Assembly: GCA_003501525.1 (NCBI GenBank)
Contig: DNPI01000206.1
Location: 1 to 14,273, forward strand
Direction: 5' to 3'
DNA from: Planctomycetota bacterium
GTDB lineage: Bacteria > Planctomycetota > UBA1135
DNA length: 14,273 nucleotides
Below are positions 5,761 to 13,152 of this stretch, piece by piece (position 1 is the stretch's first letter; each line of letters begins with the position of its first letter). The notes below the pieces were generated by a model. The model made no database searches. It saw only the letters and a program-made list of their open reading frames with translations, and was not told the DNA's origin. The translations under genes were made by a program, and so were the position numbers.

Positions 5761-7215
5761 TCAAGGATTCCCCTTAGTTTCAATCGCCCAAACGGAGTGT
5801 CCTCGCCAGGCAATGGCCAAGGCCACCGCAAAAGCTGGTACCAGCTCGTACACAACTGCCTTTAGCTCAGGTGTAAGCGCCCACGCAAGTGACACTCCAG
5901 CACCAACACAAATGGAAACTAGCGCGCATCGCCCGCAAACCGGCCCTTTCCAAAGCCGCACCAGAAGAAGAGGGCCAAACGCAGCCCCAAGGACGGACCA
6001 AGCGAATAGAACCGAATCAAAAATGGTCTGATCAATCAAGACCGCTGCCGCTATCGCCAACAGCCCAATCAAGAGGACTGTCAGTCTGTCTATCCCAACA
6101 CCTAAGGACTTCATTCCACCTAGGCCGCGCGCCCAGTCTTGGGAAACCGTCGAGCTACACACCAACAGCTGACTGTCCGCTGTAGACATGATTGCCGAAA
6201 GCACCGCCGCAATGATTACCCCTGCAACCGCTGGCGAGAAAATCAGCTTTGTTAGTGCCAGTAAAACAGCCTCATTATTACCCATGTCATCGATGAGAAC
6301 GCGACCACACCATCCAGCAAACAACATTCCCGAGTAAATAACACAAGCCCAGGCAACACTAATCCAAGCTCCTTTTCTCACCTCTGGGTCACTGCGCATA
6401 GCCATAAATCTATTCACAACGTGCGGTTGCCCCGGATAACCAAGGCCTATCCCCAAAGTGCCAACGATGAAACCAAACAGAGCTGGACCTGAGAACCCAC
6501 GTGTTGCGTCGAGAAATACAGCCGAATCACCCCCTCCCATCGAAACTTGATAATCCCGTAACCCTTGCAGCAGTCCGCCTAGCCCGCCAACCTCCACCAA
6601 AGCGCAAACAGGCACAAGAACCGAAGCCGCAGCCATCACCAACCCTTGGAGCAAGTCCGTAATTGAAACGGCCCAAAATCCGCCCGACATCGTATACAGA
6701 AGAACAATTCCGCCTCCAACCACAATGGCCCAGGTTGCGCCCATCTCAAAAGTTTCCGCAAAAGTCACCCCAGCAGCCTTGAATTGGCTCGCCACATAAA
6801 CGAGAAGCGAAAACAAAATAATCGCACCTCCTGCTTTCAAAACGCCTCTCGCCCACTTCCTCTCTAAGCCATGAACCAAAACACCAAGTAATGTGACCGC
6901 ACCTGTCTCCCGGGCTAGGCGACGCAATGGGCCTGCCACTAACCAGCCATTCAAGACGAAGCCAGACAAGCACGCCGGAAAAAGCCAAACCGCACTCAGC
7001 CCCCATGTGTACGCAGCACCGCTTACGCCCAAGAGAGTCCACGCAGACGAAGAAGACGCGGCGGCAGAAATACTGGCAACCCACGGCCCTAAGCCCCGAC
7101 CGGCTAAATAAAACTCCGCACCACTACTGGATCTCCGCGAAGCCCACAGTCCAATACCTAAAAGAACAACTTTGTAGGCGAGCAAGGTCGCAAGAAGGGT
7201 AGAGGGGAGTCCCAC
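5761..7215 (-). CDS. Na+/solute symporter, SSS family, PutP-like
   Basis: A 484-aa multi-helix protein of the sodium:solute symporter family (PF00474), close in motifs to the Na+/proline symporter PutP. These include FYLAGRGLGPW (35-45), GGFWAVSITDLLQG (178-191), GYPGQPHVVNRFMA (259-272) and SAIMSTADSQLLVCSS (340-355). S344/T345 correspond to the PutP Na+ ligands S340/T341. The PutP segment ASDMSGW reads ASSSSAW here, so the Na+-site Asp55 of PutP is replaced by Ser55 while Ser57 and Trp59 are kept. That substitution occurs in one SSS subfamily, so proline specificity should not be assumed. About 13 helices are expected from the length. The start is GTG 7215, with no visible Shine-Dalgarno. 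It is the first gene of a three-gene operon and is divergent from the GGCT fusion gene. Confidence 0.9.
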   Translation of the reverse strand: MGLPSTLLATLLAYKVVLLGIGLWASRRSSSGAEFYLAGRGLGPWVASISAAASSSSAWTLLGVSGAAYTWGLSAVWLFPACLSGFVLNGWLVAGPLRRLARETGAVTLLGVLVHGLERKWARGVLKAGGAIILFSLLVYVASQFKAAGVTFAETFEMGATWAIVVGGGIVLLYTMSGGFWAVSITDLLQGLVMAAASVLVPVCALVEVGGLGGLLQGLRDYQVSMGGGDSAVFLDATRGFSGPALFGFIVGTLGIGLGYPGQPHVVNRFMAMRSDPEVRKGAWISVAWACVIYSGMLFAGWCGRVLIDDMGNNEAVLLALTKLIFSPAVAGVIIAAVLSAIMSTADSQLLVCSSTVSQDWARGLGGMKSLGVGIDRLTVLLIGLLAIAAAVLIDQTIFDSVLFAWSVLGAAFGPLLLVRLWKGPVCGRCALVSICVGAGVSLAWALTPELKAVVYELVPAFAVALAIAWRGHSVWAIETKGNP

Positions 7216-7241
7216 AGAGATGAATTGTTGCAGGGACGCCC

Positions 7242-7247
7242 TAGAAT
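7242..7247 (+). promoter_or_regulatory. TAGAAT -10-like box 8 nt before the start at 7256
   Basis: TAGAAT (7242-7247) is a good -10 match and lies 8 nt before ATG 7256. A transcript from it would have almost no leader. There is no Shine-Dalgarno before ATG 7256, and I see no convincing -35 box. It would also place the in-frame ATG 7220 outside the transcript, supporting 7256 as the start. Confidence 0.4.
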
Positions 7248-7255
7248 TTGGGTAT

Positions 7256-8098
7256 ATGTCCAGTCTTTCCTCGGTCTTCGTCTATGGGACCCTACTTCCT
7301 GGTCTTGAGCGCTCCTCCGCCCTTGATGGGTGCCTCTCATGCGGACCTGCAATTATTCAAGCCGACCTATTTGACTTTGGCCCCTATCCTGGGATCCGCA
7401 CGGGATCCGGCTCCGTAGTCGGCGAAGTGTTCCGCGTTAACGATGCAGTCCTTGCCTCCCTCGATTTAATAGAAGGGTATCAATCCAAAGCCCCAAAGGA
7501 CTCCCTCTTCGTCAGGCAGCAAGTGTCTGTTCGCTCCCTTACGGATGCCGGCGAATCAGAGGTTTTCACTTATTTTGCCCAGCAAGATGGAGGCACCTTG
7601 ATTCCCTCTGGGGATTACCGCCGCCATCGCCTTGAAGCGGAGTCTAAAAATCAGTGGATTGTTTCCTACGGGTCCAATATGGGCACCAAACGCCTAATCC
7701 GTCGCGTTGGTGAATTGAGCGAGATAGATCCCGGCGAAGTCCCTGGGTACGAGCTTGTCTTCAACAAAGCAGCTGGTAAGGACAATACGGCTTACGCAAA
7801 CATTCGTCATTCACCGGATGGCGAGTCGTGCCCAGCCGTCGCATACAAATTGTCTCCAAGGCAAATAGACGAGCTAGACCCATATGAAGGCGTAGCAACA
7901 GGCCACTATCTTCGCGTTGGGGTTCTTTTCCAAAGCGGCAATGGTGGACAACCGAAATTCGCTCAAACTTACATCGCACACCCAAATAAAATTGTTCTTG
8001 GTGCTCCGATACGCCCCGACTACTTCCAGCATGTCCTTAACGGTTACCAGGAATATGGTTTTGACGAATCTTTGCTTCCCAAACCAATAGTCCACTAG
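7256..8098 (+). CDS. Tandem gamma-glutamylcyclotransferase-fold (GGCT/AIG2-like) protein
   Basis: A 280-aa protein with two GGCT-like domains. Domain 1 (about 5-125) has the substrate-loop motif VFVYGTLLPG (7-16), YPGIRTGSGSVVGEVF and the acidic motif LIEGY with the likely catalytic Glu73. Domain 2 (about 134-272) repeats the layout: WIVSYGSNM (134-142), PGYELVFNK, NIRHSPD, and DPYEGVATGHYLR with a second likely Glu211. Both catalytic acids are thus present. The first domain looks like the GGCT-like AIG2 type, the second like GGCT proper. Such enzymes cleave gamma-glutamyl amines or gamma-glutamyl amino acids to release 5-oxoproline; which substrate is used here is unknown. No signal peptide, so cytoplasmic. 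An in-frame ATG at 7220 would add 12 residues unlike the family. The kinase gene begins 12 bp after its stop, so the two are probably co-transcribed. Confidence 0.8.
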   Translation: MSSLSSVFVYGTLLPGLERSSALDGCLSCGPAIIQADLFDFGPYPGIRTGSGSVVGEVFRVNDAVLASLDLIEGYQSKAPKDSLFVRQQVSVRSLTDAGESEVFTYFAQQDGGTLIPSGDYRRHRLEAESKNQWIVSYGSNMGTKRLIRRVGELSEIDPGEVPGYELVFNKAAGKDNTAYANIRHSPDGESCPAVAYKLSPRQIDELDPYEGVATGHYLRVGVLFQSGNGGQPKFAQTYIAHPNKIVLGAPIRPDYFQHVLNGYQEYGFDESLLPKPIVH

Positions 8099-8110
8099 CA
8101 CTAAAAGAAG

Positions 8111-10867
8111 ATGAACGAAACAGAGAAAGGCCGTTTAGTTGGAGATTTTGAAATCTCCCGCCGCTTGGGTGCGGGTGGCATGGGCACTGTCTGGGAAGCC
8201 ACCCAGGTTTCATTAGGCCGAAAAGTAGCCCTAAAGATTCTTGGAGGCCACATATCAATGCGCGAGAAGGCAATTGATCGCTTTAAGAGAGAGGCGGAAG
8301 CCGGAGCTCGTATCGCACACCCAGCCATCGTCGCTGTCTACCAAGTGGGGGAGATGGATGGAACCCACTACATCGCCCAAGAATTAGTCGAAGGAGGAAA
8401 AACTCTTGGGGACCAAATACTGGAGGACAGAAAGCAAACCGATTCCCAAAAAAGCTATTACCTAAAAGTTGCAAATTTGTTCGCTCAAGTTGCTGAAGCT
8501 CTTCAAGTAGCGCACGACGCTGGGATTATTCACCGCGACATCAAACCGTCAAACATCCTTCTCACCCCAGACAACGAGCCCAAAATCTCAGACTTCGGGC
8601 TGGCCCATGTGGAGGACGAACTCGACTTAAGCCGCACAGGGGAATTTGCGGGAACTCCGTTCTATATGAGCCCAGAGCAGGCCATGGCACGGCGGATTGA
8701 CATCGACCACCGCACAGACATCTTTTCGCTCGGCGTCACTTTATGGGAAGCCCTTGCTTTGCAACGCCCCTTTGATGGGGACACCAGTCAGCAAGTGCTT
8801 AAAAAAATTGTCACCGAAGACCCACCCGACCCGCGGAAGCTTCGTTCAAGGTGCCCAAGGGATTTAGCAATTATTTGCATGAAGGCTTTAGAGAAGGCCC
8901 CCCGAAGAAGATTCCAAACGATGGCAGAGTTCGCCGGGGACTTGCGCCGCTTTCTTGCCAATGAAACTATTCACGCTAAGCCACCAACTGCCATCCAAAG
9001 GACCGTCAAGTGGACTAGGAGAAATCCCACAAAGTCTATTAGCGGGGGAGTCGCCGCCTTGGCACTGGTCGCAATCGCCGGCTTCTGGCAACAGGCCATC
9101 GCAGAAAGGAACCGGGCGCTTGAAGCAGAAACTCAAGCCTCCGCAGAACGCGACCGCGCCGTCGCTGCAAAAAGAGAGGCCACCGCCGCTGTTGGAGCGC
9201 TGCAAGAGATGATTGCAGGACTGGCCCCTACAGATGTAAGCAGCACTATCGAGCAAACAAGCAAACTCCTATCTGACGCAGAAAAAATTGTGCGCGCAGA
9301 AGTGCAGGCTCCAGCCCTGCGTTCTCGGGTTTTGGAAACCTTAGCTGGAGTTGCGCTTGACCGAGGGAACTTCGTCCATGCACTAAAGCTCCAAGAAGAA
9401 GTTCTCGAAATTTTCGCACAACACTCAATCGCAAGTCCTTCAAAAGTAATCGCTACCAAGGGGGCTCGGGCCAAGGTTCTCCTGGAACTCGGACGCTTTG
9501 ACGCAGCAAAAGAGGTCTACGCCACCGTCCTGAAAGAATCAAAGAAGCTGCACGGAGAAGACTCTGCCTCCGTTTATGGGGCCCTCGACCACCTCGGAAT
9601 CATTGAGGCGGAACTCAGCAACTACCCAGAAGCTGAGCGCCTGCTAGCTCTTGCGCTCGAGGGCCGGAGAAGCATCTTTGGCGATGACGACGATGTAACA
9701 CTTTCGACCCTCGGCAACTTGGCCGGAGTTCTCTTTTCGCTCGGAAAAACCGAGGAAGCCATATCTGCCTTTGAAACCGTACTAGCAAAGAAGCGAGAGC
9801 AAAAAGGGCCCGCTCACCCCCAGACATTGTCTGTCATGGGAAATCTTGGCGCTGCATACGCCACAATAGGCGATCTCGGCTCAGCATCCGACATTTTCAA
9901 TGAAGTCGTCACGGGCCAAGAAAAGACTCTCGGCCTTGACCATCCGAGCACGCTCCATACGCGTTACAACCTTTCGATGCTTCTTTTTAACTCAAGCCGT
10001 ATTAGAGAGGCAGAAGATTTGACTAGAGAATCGCTAGCGCGCCTAAAGGGCACGCTAGGCGATGATTACCCATTGACTCTTATGACAACCAGCTTCCTTG
10101 CAGGCCTCCTTGACACCAAAGGGGCCGCAATCGAAGCGCGTGGATTCCATGAAGAGGCCATAAAAGGGCTCACGGAAAAGTTCGGCAGCAGCCATCGGCA
10201 AACCCTTGAGGCAACTGTGCGCTTCCTGCAGCATCTAACCGAAAACGCGGAATTCAACCGCGCACTTGATATCGCTAACAGTGGGATTCGCGGCCATATT
10301 GAGCAATACGGCAAAGAACATCCGTACACCATCGAGAACACAAGAAACGCCCGCCTGTTAGCCCTTCAAATTGCAGAAGAAATGGAGCTGGCAGGCAATT
10401 ACAAGCAGGCGCTACAGATCCTCAACACTTCCGCGAAAGTCTTCATGGAGCATTACGGCAACGACGACCCCGACACGATTGAATTAACGAAGGCCGCAAA
10501 AGACTTGGAGCCAAAAGGGTTAAATCAAAGAGCCTGGAAGCTTGTAGACCCCGATCGCCTCGACAGGGAAACTGACGTAATCAGGGGTCTGGAACTAATC
10601 CAGGATGCAATTAGCTGGGATAAGGAAAGAGGCGCGGACCGCGGAGAAGTCGACCGCCTTTGCAGTCATGGTGGCAGCTGCCCGCTCGACACACTTGCGT
10701 GGGCTCTTTATGCAAATGGGCAATATCCAGAAGCCATCAAGGCTGCCCAACAAGCCCTTGAGCTGGCAGCGAAAGACCAAAGGGAAGAGTGCCAGGACTC
10801 ACTTGCACGCCTGAAGGCAATGATTGCGGAAACCGAGCAAACTCTCGGCGCTGACATTCCTGAATAA
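8111..10867 (+). CDS. Transmembrane Ser/Thr protein kinase with coiled coil and TPR domain
   Basis: A 918-aa PknB/Hanks-type kinase. The kinase domain spans about 11-282: glycine loop LGAGGMGTVW (19-28), ATP lysine K42 (VALKIL), likely helix-C Glu61, catalytic loop HRDIKPSNIL with D143, DFG at 161-163, and GTPFYMSPEQA (181-191) in the activation segment. All key residues are present, so it should be active. A single membrane helix lies at about 309-326, followed by an Ala/Glu/Arg-rich coiled coil (329-362). Then come kinesin-light-chain-type TPRs (about 400-800, with recurring HPxTL at 569-573 and 611-615) and a last TPR-like hairpin at 860-890. This layout is frequent in Planctomycetes. The TPR part is expected outside the cytoplasm as a sensor or protein-binding arm. 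ATG 8111 is chosen for its position; AAGAAG abuts it without normal spacing. The target is unknown. Confidence 0.92.
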   Translation: MNETEKGRLVGDFEISRRLGAGGMGTVWEATQVSLGRKVALKILGGHISMREKAIDRFKREAEAGARIAHPAIVAVYQVGEMDGTHYIAQELVEGGKTLGDQILEDRKQTDSQKSYYLKVANLFAQVAEALQVAHDAGIIHRDIKPSNILLTPDNEPKISDFGLAHVEDELDLSRTGEFAGTPFYMSPEQAMARRIDIDHRTDIFSLGVTLWEALALQRPFDGDTSQQVLKKIVTEDPPDPRKLRSRCPRDLAIICMKALEKAPRRRFQTMAEFAGDLRRFLANETIHAKPPTAIQRTVKWTRRNPTKSISGGVAALALVAIAGFWQQAIAERNRALEAETQASAERDRAVAAKREATAAVGALQEMIAGLAPTDVSSTIEQTSKLLSDAEKIVRAEVQAPALRSRVLETLAGVALDRGNFVHALKLQEEVLEIFAQHSIASPSKVIATKGARAKVLLELGRFDAAKEVYATVLKESKKLHGEDSASVYGALDHLGIIEAELSNYPEAERLLALALEGRRSIFGDDDDVTLSTLGNLAGVLFSLGKTEEAISAFETVLAKKREQKGPAHPQTLSVMGNLGAAYATIGDLGSASDIFNEVVTGQEKTLGLDHPSTLHTRYNLSMLLFNSSRIREAEDLTRESLARLKGTLGDDYPLTLMTTSFLAGLLDTKGAAIEARGFHEEAIKGLTEKFGSSHRQTLEATVRFLQHLTENAEFNRALDIANSGIRGHIEQYGKEHPYTIENTRNARLLALQIAEEMELAGNYKQALQILNTSAKVFMEHYGNDDPDTIELTKAAKDLEPKGLNQRAWKLVDPDRLDRETDVIRGLELIQDAISWDKERGADRGEVDRLCSHGGSCPLDTLAWALYANGQYPEAIKAAQQALELAAKDQREECQDSLARLKAMIAETEQTLGADIPE

Positions 10868-10895
10868 TCAAAGTGAGCCCATATTCGGTGTAATC

Positions 10896-10901
10896 TAATT
10901 T
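10896..10901 (+). promoter_or_regulatory. TAATTT -10-like box 6 nt before the start at 10908
   Basis: TAATTT (10896-10901) is followed by 6 nt (CCACCC) and then ATG 10908. An overlapping TAATCT lies at 10891-10896. There is no Shine-Dalgarno sequence in the 40-bp gap after the kinase gene, so this gene may have its own leaderless transcript. Inferred from motif and spacing only. Confidence 0.45.
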
Positions 10902-10907
10902 CCACCC

Positions 10908-12545
10908 ATGGGCACCCTCGACCCTCGCGCGCTTGTGCATGCAGCCCTCACACTGCTCTTCGCCGGCCCTATTGCGTTCGCGCAGGAAGTTTCAGTGGTG
11001 GAGTTTCAAAGGGATATTCGCCCCATACTTTCGGATCGCTGTTTTGCCTGCCACGGACCAGATCCCGCAGGAAGAAATTCAGACCTGCGATTAGATTCCG
11101 CCGATGCAGCCTTCAAAGACCTTGGAGGATACAAAGCCATTGTCCCGGGGAACCTTGAAGACTCTGAGCTGATATACCGAATTACCGCCAGCAATCTCGC
11201 TGACCGAATGCCGCCTTCCGACTCGGGGCTTTCCCTCGAAGAGCGCGAAATAGAACTACTAAAGTCTTGGGTCCGGCAAGGAGCGGACTTTAGTCCGCAC
11301 TGGGCCTATGGGAAGCCTCCCGATTCCTCTCCGCCTGCCGCGGAAAACTCTGCTTGGCCTCGCGACCCAATCGACAGTTTTATCTTAAACAAGCTCCGCG
11401 AAGTTGAACGGTCACCCGCAGAAGAAGCTGAGCCGCTGGCTTGGCTACGCCGCGTTCATTTCGCGATTACGGGACTGCCTCCAACTGAGGAGGGAGCAAG
11501 GAAGTTCATGGAAAGTCATTCCGAAGAAGAGTATGAAAAGGTTGTCGACAGCCTGTTGTCTTCTCCTCACTTTGGCGAGCGCATGGCACAATCTTGGCTT
11601 GACCTGGCTCGCTATGCAGACACCTTCGGTTACCAAAGCGATGTAGGCACTCGGGTTTGGCCCTACCGTGACTGGGTCATACAGGCGTTCAACCAGAACC
11701 TCCCATACGACGAGTTCGTGCGGTGGCAGCTTGCCGGAGATTTATTGCCAAATGCAACGGCTGAGCAAAAAACGGCAACTGCCTTCAACCGCCTCCACCG
11801 ACAAACTAACGAAGGAGGCTCGGTGGAGGAGGAATATCGCATCGAATATGTAAGCGACCGCGTCCACACATTTGGAACCACCTTCATGGGATTAACACTC
11901 GAGTGCGCACGGTGCCACGACCACAGATATGACCCCATATCTCAAAAGGAGTACTACCAACTATCGGCATACTTTGACGATATCGATGAAAGCGGACTCT
12001 ACTCGCACTTTACATCTGCAACACCAACACCCGCTCTGGACCTCCCCAGCCCCGAACAGGCGCAGGCATTAGCCGCAGCCGTGGCCAAAGTAGAAAACGA
12101 GAAGATTGCTGCTGCCAACGGCCAACTTCTTGACACCACCCACAAAAACGCGAGTCACAGGTTCACTTTTGACGACCGCCAAGATGTGCAAACAGTCGAA
12201 AGTCCACGTGGCCGAGCCGCAAGTCTTGATGGAGACACCGGCATTCGGATGACCGGCGCTGGGGCATGGAATCGCAGTGATCCTTTCAGCGTCTCCATGC
12301 TTCTCAAGACCGACCGGCACCACGACCGCGCAGTTCTTCTGCACCGCTCAAGAGCATGGACCGATGCAGGCAGCCAAGGCTGGCAGATACTTATTGAAGA
12401 TGGACGTCTCCTCTTTGCCTTAATCCATTTCTGGCCAGGACTCAAGTCCTTCTCTATTTCTGCTACTTGCATAGCTTGCATAGATAATGCTTGTGCTAAC
12501 AAGCTTGTTTGCATTAATACACCTTTACCAGTTATTCTAGCTTGA
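10908..12545 (+). CDS. PSCyt1/PSCyt2 (DUF1549) cytochrome c-containing protein, 3' part lost at a sequence join
   Basis: The first 511 residues fit the large secreted planctomycete proteins built as PSCyt1 - PSCyt2 (DUF1549) - LamG - PSD1 (DUF1553). A signal peptide (ALVHAALTLLFAGPIAFA) precedes a heme-binding C45-x-x-C48-H49 (RCFACHGPD). M101 in RMPP is a likely distal heme ligand, and the PSCyt1 end motif SWVRQGADFSPHWAY follows. DUF1549 spans about 152-360 (DPIDSFILNKL, WLDLARYADTFGYQSD, NLPYDEFVRWQLAGDLLP) with a second CxxCH at 333-337 (CARCHDHRYDPI). A LamG-like region (about 425-511) ends in IEDGRLLFALIHFWPG. Family members normally continue for several hundred residues through PSD1. 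Here the frame instead runs 34 residues into unrelated AT-rich DNA and stops at 12545, so the real gene is truncated at about 12,440. The family's role is unproven; an oxidoreductase or polysaccharide-degradation role has been suggested. Confidence 0.85.
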   Translation: MGTLDPRALVHAALTLLFAGPIAFAQEVSVVEFQRDIRPILSDRCFACHGPDPAGRNSDLRLDSADAAFKDLGGYKAIVPGNLEDSELIYRITASNLADRMPPSDSGLSLEEREIELLKSWVRQGADFSPHWAYGKPPDSSPPAAENSAWPRDPIDSFILNKLREVERSPAEEAEPLAWLRRVHFAITGLPPTEEGARKFMESHSEEEYEKVVDSLLSSPHFGERMAQSWLDLARYADTFGYQSDVGTRVWPYRDWVIQAFNQNLPYDEFVRWQLAGDLLPNATAEQKTATAFNRLHRQTNEGGSVEEEYRIEYVSDRVHTFGTTFMGLTLECARCHDHRYDPISQKEYYQLSAYFDDIDESGLYSHFTSATPTPALDLPSPEQAQALAAAVAKVENEKIAAANGQLLDTTHKNASHRFTFDDRQDVQTVESPRGRAASLDGDTGIRMTGAGAWNRSDPFSVSMLLKTDRHHDRAVLLHRSRAWTDAGSQGWQILIEDGRLLFALIHFWPGLKSFSISATCIACIDNACANKLVCINTPLPVILA

Positions 12546-13108
12546 TGAACTCCAGATACTACGCCTAGAGCCATTGCATATCCTGTAGAGTAATCTATGT
12601 AAGAAGATGACCTAACTGCACTAGGAGCTCCATGGTATATTTTGTTTTCTGTTGACATAATTCCTGTGTAGGCTTGCATAATCAGATCAAACCCTGGTTC
12701 AGCAGCTTTTTCACCTTCAGAGCCATATGCTGTTGATTCAACATATACTAATTTAGGATTAACTTTAGATAGAGACTTATAGTCATATTTTAGTTTTTCT
12801 GAAGTAGATTTTCTATTATTAGAAATCACTGCATCTGCCTTAGAAACTATATCATGACAAACCTTTTGCCCTTCTTCAGATTTTAAATCGATACAAACAC
12901 TTTTTTTACCTCTATTTAATGCAATAAAAAGCCTGCTTTCACCTGGAGGAACTGATGGGGATGCGTGTCTCCAAGGTTCTCCCATTGGTGGTTCTATTTT
13001 TATTACATTCGCCCCTAAGTCTGTTAGGAGCTGACCTGCTGTGGGCCCAGCTACAAAATTTCCAAACTCTAATACTGTTATATCCTCAAGTGGACCATTA
13101 GACATCAT
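12155..13108 (-). CDS. Family III CoA-transferase (CaiB/BaiF type), C-terminal half lost at the join
   Basis: The first ~222 residues match family III CoA-transferases (PF02515), which move CoA between organic acids. Motifs are VLEFGNFVAGPTAGQLLTDLG (12-32, in part), VIKIEPPMGEPWRH (35-48), NRGKKSVCIDLKS (65-77), DAVISNN (92-98) and GFDLIMQAYTGIMS (139-152). SYIDYSTGYAMALGV (169-183) contains D172, equivalent to the catalytic Asp169 of formyl-CoA transferase. Family members are usually about 380-410 aa. After DLSPGQKW the reading frame becomes the antisense of the PSCyt gene (KAKRRRPSSIS and onward) down to the stop at 12155, so the C-terminal tail is not real. AGGA at 13121-13118 lies 9 nt before ATG 13108 (12 nt before the second ATG, 13105). 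The substrate is unknown. It lies 44 bp downstream of trpB and may be co-transcribed with it. Confidence 0.8.
   Translation of the reverse strand: MMSNGPLEDITVLEFGNFVAGPTAGQLLTDLGANVIKIEPPMGEPWRHASPSVPPGESRLFIALNRGKKSVCIDLKSEEGQKVCHDIVSKADAVISNNRKSTSEKLKYDYKSLSKVNPKLVYVESTAYGSEGEKAAEPGFDLIMQAYTGIMSTENKIYHGAPSAVRSSSYIDYSTGYAMALGVVSGVHQARITGKGVLMQTSLLAQALSMQAMQVAEIEKDLSPGQKWIKAKRRRPSSISICQPWLPASVHALERCRRTARSWCRSVLRSMETLKGSLRFHAPAPVIRMPVSPSRLAARPRGLSTVCTSWRSSKVNL
12419..12441. other. Junction between two unrelated genomic sequences (probable assembly chimera)
   Basis: Left of here the plus strand codes for the LamG region of a PSCyt protein up to ALIHFWPG, ending at 12440. Right of here the minus strand codes for a family III CoA-transferase up to about EKDLSPG. 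Neither continues across. G+C falls from 32/60 in the line before (12361-12420) to 15/60 and 23/60 in two lines of the right part. There are no inverted repeats, transposase remnants or tRNA at the join. A short sequence common to both genomes, at most about 20 bases, could have bridged them in assembly. Confidence 0.8.
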
Positions 13109-13117
13109 TTTTATAAT

Positions 13118-13121
13118 TCCT
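13118..13121 (-). promoter_or_regulatory. Ribosome binding site of the CoA-transferase gene
   Basis: AGGA on the minus strand (13121-13118) stands 9 nt before ATG 13108 and 12 nt before the adjacent ATG 13105. It favours ATG 13108. The surrounding 44-bp gap after trpB is extremely AT-rich and shows no hairpin terminator. Confidence 0.5.
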
Positions 13122-13152
13122 ATAATTAATTTTCTAGAATTATACTAAAAAA

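Noticed and set aside
7220..7255. Upstream ATG 7220 for the GGCT fusion
   Set aside because: The extra residues are unlike the family, there is no ribosome binding site, and TAGAAT at 7242-7247 would be inside the gene.
8888..9474. Minus-strand open frames inside the kinase gene
   Set aside because: Cys/Gly- and Ser/Ala-rich shadows opposite the transmembrane and coiled-coil part of an intact kinase.
12155..12418. C-terminal tail of the CoA-transferase reading frame
   Set aside because: It is antisense to the PSCyt gene, basic and low in family features; it exists only because of the join.
12400..12460. Insertion sequence, integron or attachment site at the composition change
   Set aside because: No transposase or integrase remnant, inverted or direct repeat, or tRNA is visible; both flanking genes are simply cut.
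12441..12545. Last 34 residues of the PSCyt reading frame
   Set aside because: They are antisense to the CoA-transferase in AT-rich DNA and do not resemble the PSD1 region that should follow.
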